From the NCBI RefSeq assembly GCF_001692325.1, contig NZ_LXKN01000058.1, forward strand, positions 62,001 to 126,000: a stretch of DNA of 64,000 nt. The letters are read 5' to 3'. Shown in pieces: positions 62,809 through 64,000 of the stretch (its first letter is position 1; each line of letters opens with the position of its first letter). The notes beneath the pieces are model-generated. The model made no database searches. It had not been told where the DNA came from and was given only the letters and a program-made list of their open reading frames with translations. The position numbers and the translations under genes were made by a program. The DNA is from Rhizobium sp. AC27/96 (GTDB lineage: Bacteria > Pseudomonadota > Alphaproteobacteria > Rhizobiales > Rhizobiaceae).

Positions 62809-64000
62809 ATGACTATCAAGCTGCATAAGCCAGATATCACCGAGCTTAAGCCGCGTATCACCGTGTTCGGTGTTGGTGGCGGTGGCGGCAATGCCGTCAA
62901 CAACATGATCACGGCAGGCTTGCAGGGCGTCGATTTCGTCGTCGCCAACACTGACGCCCAGGCGCTGACCATGACGAAGGCGGAGCGGATCATCCAGCTC
63001 GGCGTCAACGTCACGGAAGGTCTCGGCGCCGGTTCGCAGCCGGAAGTCGGCCGTGCAGCTGCCGAAGAGTGCATCGATGAGATCATCGATCATCTCAACG
63101 GCACGCATATGTGCTTCGTCACCGCCGGCATGGGCGGCGGCACGGGCACGGGTGCTGCTCCGGTTGTCGCACAGGCAGCCCGCAACAAGGGCATCCTGAC
63201 CGTCGGCGTCGTCACCAAGCCTTTCCACTTCGAAGGCGGCCGCCGTATGCGTCTCGCCGAGATGGGCATCCAGGAACTGCAGAAGTCGGTCGACACCCTG
63301 ATCGTCATCCCGAACCAGAACCTGTTCCGCATCGCCAACGACAAGACGACTTTCGCCGACGCGTTCGCCATGGCCGACCAGGTTCTCTATTCGGGCGTTG
63401 CCTGCATCACCGATCTGATGGTGAAGGAAGGTCTCATCAACCTCGACTTCGCCGACGTCCGTTCGGTCATGCGCGAAATGGGCCGCGCCATGATGGGCAC
63501 CGGCGAAGCTTCCGGCCAGGGTCGTGCGATGCAGGCTGCTGAGGCCGCTATCGCCAACCCGCTGCTCGACGAAACCTCAATGAAGGGCGCACAGGGCCTG
63601 CTGATCTCGATCACCGGTGGTCGTGACCTCACCCTGTTCGAAGTCGATGAAGCCGCGACCCGCATTCGTGAAGAAGTCGACCCGGACGCCAACATCATCC
63701 TCGGCGCAACTTTCGACGAATCGCTCGAAGGCATCATCCGCGTCGCCGTCGTTGCAACCGGTATCGACCGCGCAGTGAACGAAGCAGCCGACCGGGGCAT
63801 GGAATTCCGCCCTGTCGCAAAGCCGGCTATCCGTCCTTCCGCGGCCGCCGCTCCTGCAGCGGCCGCAGCTCAGCCTGCCCATGTCGCGCAGGCCTACACC
63901 GCACCGGCCGCTGCTCCAGCTCCCCGTACCGTGGATCCTGTTGCACAGACCATTCGTGCGGCGGAAGCCGACCTGGAACGCGAACTGGAAATCCAGATGG
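62809..64000 (+). CDS. ftsZ: FtsZ, tubulin-like division GTPase (3' end beyond window)
   Basis: Polymerises at mid-cell to organise division. The visible 397 codons include the GTP loop ITVFGVGGGGGNAVNNMI (about 17-34), the tubulin signature GMGGGTGTGAAPVVA with GGGTGTG at 109-115, FADVRSVMREMGRAMMGTG (catalytic T7 region) and EVDEAATRIREEVDPDANII. From about residue 335 an Ala/Pro-rich linker begins (AAAPAAAAAQPAHVAQAYTA), followed by acidic EADLERELEIQM, where the window ends. Rhizobiales FtsZ1 has such a long C-terminal linker before the conserved tail. AGAAGGAACGGG precedes ATG 62809. Confidence 0.97.
   Translation, partial: MTIKLHKPDITELKPRITVFGVGGGGGNAVNNMITAGLQGVDFVVANTDAQALTMTKAERIIQLGVNVTEGLGAGSQPEVGRAAAEECIDEIIDHLNGTHMCFVTAGMGGGTGTGAAPVVAQAARNKGILTVGVVTKPFHFEGGRRMRLAEMGIQELQKSVDTLIVIPNQNLFRIANDKTTFADAFAMADQVLYSGVACITDLMVKEGLINLDFADVRSVMREMGRAMMGTGEASGQGRAMQAAEAAIANPLLDETSMKGAQGLLISITGGRDLTLFEVDEAATRIREEVDPDANIILGATFDESLEGIIRVAVVATGIDRAVNEAADRGMEFRPVAKPAIRPSAAAAPAAAAAQPAHVAQAYTAPAAAPAPRTVDPVAQTIRAAEADLERELEIQM

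Noticed and set aside
61380..63086. Long antisense open frames over conserved genes (for example minus strand 61380-63086 against ftsA/ftsZ, minus 24468-26300 against ettA, minus 12372-13985 against the ALDH gene).
   Set aside because: They follow from biased third positions in GC-rich genes, have no ribosome site or domain, and the opposite strand holds unmistakable enzymes.

Overview
The window is chromosomal DNA from an alphaproteobacterium of the order Rhizobiales, most likely Rhizobium or a close member of the Rhizobiaceae. The reasons are an RibH2-type lumazine synthase behind an FMN riboswitch, PPi-dependent phosphofructokinase, the BtaA/BtaB betaine-lipid enzymes, an alphaproteobacterial dcw cluster that includes murB, a long-tailed FtsZ, and a rhizobial-type intergenic repeat. 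The DNA looks moderately GC-rich and even in codon use. I see no insertion sequence, prophage, CRISPR array or tRNA gene.

0-15.2 kb is metabolic. It opens with a gene tail, a VOC protein, a methyltransferase, a PhnF-like GntR regulator, a second VOC protein and riboswitch-controlled ribH. Next come a leftward block (RpiR regulator, binding protein, two permeases, ATPase) and a rightward block (N-formylglutamate amidohydrolase-like protein, APC permease, glutamine-synthetase-like ligase, aldehyde dehydrogenase, iron alcohol dehydrogenase). The rightward enzymes fit a gamma-glutamylation route for an amino alcohol: the ligase masks the amine, the two dehydrogenases oxidise CH2OH to COOH, and the amidohydrolase releases glutamate. 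This is the most interesting unit in the window, but its substrate and integration are inferred.

15.2-42 kb is mixed. It holds an L,D-transpeptidase, several small-molecule enzymes (aldose-epimerase-like, DUF442 phosphatase-like, RidA), a translationally coupled TPP enzyme and class III CoA-transferase, transporters, a secreted RNase T2, ettA, an ArsR-methyltransferase fusion next to metF with a perfect 16-bp palindrome as likely operator, a 25-residue membrane microprotein, btaAB, pfp, a TerB/J-domain protein and the RNase P RNA gene rnpB. Six proteins here act on peptidoglycan (one L,D-transpeptidase, three lytic transglycosylases, one GH25 muramidase, one amidase).

42.2-64 kb is the division and cell wall cluster: mraZ-rsmH-ftsL-ftsI-murE-murF-mraY-murD-ftsW-murG-murC-murB, an interruption (terminator, palindromic repeat, leftward MFS gene, aqpZ, terminator), then ddl-ftsQ-ftsA-ftsZ, with ftsZ cut by the window edge. 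Most junctions overlap or are very short, so the first part is probably one or two long operons. The second part must have its own promoter, and a candidate CtrA-type region lies upstream of ddl.
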